From: Pseudomarimonas sp964350895
Lineage (GTDB): Bacteria > Pseudomonadota > Gammaproteobacteria > Xanthomonadales > Xanthomonadaceae
Reading direction: 5' to 3'
Length of the DNA stretch: 15,654 nucleotides
Assembly (NCBI GenBank): GCA_964350895.1
Contig: CAYGMG010000096.1
Span: 1-15,654 of the forward strand
The position numbers were made by a program, and so were the translations under genes. Below are positions 14,474 to 15,654 of the stretch, piece after piece (position 1 is the first letter of the stretch; the number at the start of each line of letters is the position of its first letter). The notes under the pieces are model-generated. The model made no database searches. It had not been told where the DNA came from and saw only the letters and a list, made by a program, of their open reading frames with translations.

Positions 14474-15343
14474 CTATTCGGAGGCGGGGCGTAATTCGCC
14501 GTCGGAGGATACTGCAAAACGGGCGACATTGGCCCGCCGGTAGGGCTGCAGATCGAGTGCCTGACCTGCGCGACGCACTTCAACGCCTCCGGCATTGCCA
14601 AGCGCAACGCGCGCCACCGAGCCCGCGGCAAAGCGGCGCTCGCTGTCCGCCGGAATCAGCCCGTACTCCAGTCGGCTGCCGTCGTTGGCCAGCACCTCGA
14701 CCCAGCTGTCCTCGCTGAAGCGCAGCAGCCAGCCGTCGTCCGTCGGCGACGCGGCGGGCGCGGTCTGCTCGGCGGGTTCTGCTCGCGCACTGCCGTAGAA
14801 AGGCGTCAGCGACGCAACCACGGTTTCCCGCTCGGCGACGTCGGGAGCCTGGGTTTCGGCAGAAGCCGGCGCGCCCGGCTGCGCTGCCAGCGGTGGCGGC
14901 TCGACCGGCAGCGGCGCCACGTCCAGCGAGCGAGCGCTGCGCTGCAGGGCCTCGTGCTGGGTGGCGACCCACAGCGCCGGCACGATGATCGACAGGGTCA
15001 GGACCACGTAGACCGCGCGCATCGCGTAGCGATCAGTCAGGTACTTGAAGGTCGGCGTCTTGGTCGTGCTGTGCAGGGCGGGCGGTGCTTCGCCGACGTC
15101 GCGCAGCGCCTCGTCAACCAGGCTCGCCGGCAGGTCGAGCAGGCGCAGGTATGAGCGCAGATGTCCGCGCACGTAAACCGGCGCGCCAAGGCGGTCGTAG
15201 CGGTCAGCCTCCAGGGCCTCGACCACGGCAAGCGGAAGATGCAGGGCGTCGGCGACGTCCTGCCGGCTGAGCGCGCGTGCCTCGCGGCTGGCGCCCAGTC
15301 GTTGCCCAAGGGATTCGCGAACGATATCGGTAGGGTCGCTCAT
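14474..15343 (-). CDS. rodZ: Cytoskeletal protein RodZ (HTH-TM-DUF4115)
   Basis: Bitopic inner-membrane protein linking MreB filaments to the cell-wall elongation machinery and setting rod shape. The 289 residues show an N-terminal helix-turn-helix domain of the HTH_25 type (about 10-75, with the hallmark APVYVRGHLRSYLRLLDL), one membrane segment (about 109-127) and a Pro/Ala-rich periplasmic linker (about 140-200). A C-terminal DUF4115-like beta domain follows (about 204-285, WLLRFSEDSWVEVLANDG and VALGNAGGVEV). All expected parts are present. The start is ATG at 15341-15343, overlapping the pilF stop as ATGA, so it is probably translationally coupled. In E. coli and relatives ispG follows rodZ; here a 142-nt gap and then yfgM follow. 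Confidence 0.95.
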   Translation of the reverse strand: MSDPTDIVRESLGQRLGASREARALSRQDVADALHLPLAVVEALEADRYDRLGAPVYVRGHLRSYLRLLDLPASLVDEALRDVGEAPPALHSTTKTPTFKYLTDRYAMRAVYVVLTLSIIVPALWVATQHEALQRSARSLDVAPLPVEPPPLAAQPGAPASAETQAPDVAERETVVASLTPFYGSARAEPAEQTAPAASPTDDGWLLRFSEDSWVEVLANDGSRLEYGLIPADSERRFAAGSVARVALGNAGGVEVRRAGQALDLQPYRRANVARFAVSSDGELRPASE

Positions 15344-15654
15344 GAGGAAGGCGTCGTGGACTCGGCGGGAAGGTCGACGTCGGGATGACGTTCGCGCAGC
15401 TGTTGTTCGTAGCGCTCCGCTGCCCTGCCGTCGCCCAGCTTGCGCTCGACCCTAAGGGCCAGCAGCAGCATGGCGGCATCGGGCTCGGCCCGGGCCTCGA
15501 AGCGCTGAATGAAGGCGCGGGCACGCAGGTCGTCGCCGCGCAGATGGGAAATGTTGGCCATTTCCGCCAGCGCCACCAGGTTGCCCTTATCCAGCTCCAG
15601 GGCGCGGCGCAGATAGGTTTCAGCGCTGTCCTGCTGGCCGGCCTGACGCGCGCA
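15340..15654 (-). CDS. pilF: Type IV pilus biogenesis/stability protein PilF/PilW, TPR lipoprotein (C-terminal part only)
   Basis: Only the last 104 residues are in the window; the gene continues past the right edge. The visible part holds TPR-type helices (AETYLRRALELDKGNLVALAEMA, shown here by its TPR spacing, then RARAFIQRFEARAEPDAAML and an LLALRVERKLGD helix). It ends with YEQQLRERHPDVDLPAE and a short polar tail. PilF/PilW is an outer-membrane lipoprotein needed for multimerisation of the PilQ secretin in type IV pili. The assignment rests on the TPR pattern, the C-terminal form and the position just before rodZ, which is the usual place in gammaproteobacteria. The lipobox cannot be checked here. 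A generic TPR protein remains possible. Confidence 0.82.
   Translation of the reverse strand, partial: CARQAGQQDSAETYLRRALELDKGNLVALAEMANISHLRGDDLRARAFIQRFEARAEPDAAMLLLALRVERKLGDGRAAERYEQQLRERHPDVDLPAESTTPSS

Noticed and set aside
1..15654. CRISPR arrays, tRNA or rRNA genes, insertion sequences, prophage genes
   Set aside because: No regularly spaced repeats, cloverleaf-like segments, transposase or phage-type genes were recognised on either strand by eye.

Overview
The window is GC-rich, gene-dense bacterial DNA. It most likely comes from a gammaproteobacterium of the Xanthomonadales/Lysobacterales group. Three things support this: the pilF-rodZ-yfgM-bamB-der gene order, a MoeB enzyme with an N-terminal rhodanese domain, and a giant secreted protein ending in the short IFASGFE-type tail I associate with that order. 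The placement is inference from gene content; there is no rRNA or other marker here.

Layout. (1) 1-5064, plus strand: the 3' part of a gene for a very large multi-domain secreted or surface protein, cut off by the window start. It has HYR/Ig-like, NHL propeller, cadherin/Ig-like, PKD-like and DUF11-like domains, then a CSLREA/beta-helix segment and a GFE tail. (2) 5075-9534, minus strand: a tightly packed operon folD - tatT - dctP - dctQ - dctM. It combines a one-carbon folate enzyme with a complete TPR-associated TRAP transporter: outer lipoprotein T-component, periplasmic binding protein, and small and large membrane subunits. All junctions overlap or are 3 nt apart. (3) 9614-9901, plus strand: a small DUF1244 protein, divergent from folD. 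(4) 9938-15654, minus strand: a housekeeping run, read right to left as pilF (partial) - rodZ - 142-nt gap - yfgM - bamB - der - rhodanese-MoeB. It covers pilus assembly, cell-shape scaffolding, envelope protein biogenesis, ribosome assembly and sulfur-carrier activation.

How they work together. The TRAP genes should form one importer for an unknown solute. The T-component and the missing canonical binding arginine in DctP point away from an ordinary small carboxylate. YfgM and BamB both act in envelope protein export and outer-membrane protein assembly and are translationally coupled. In many gammaproteobacteria ispG and hisS lie between rodZ and yfgM; both are absent here, replaced by 142 nt carrying two inverted repeats.

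No tRNA, rRNA, CRISPR array, insertion sequence or phage gene was seen. No stretch above 300 nt lacks a gene. The most interesting items are the folD-linked TPR-TRAP system with its atypical binding protein, and the giant protein in which a beta-propeller seems to be inserted inside an Ig-like domain.
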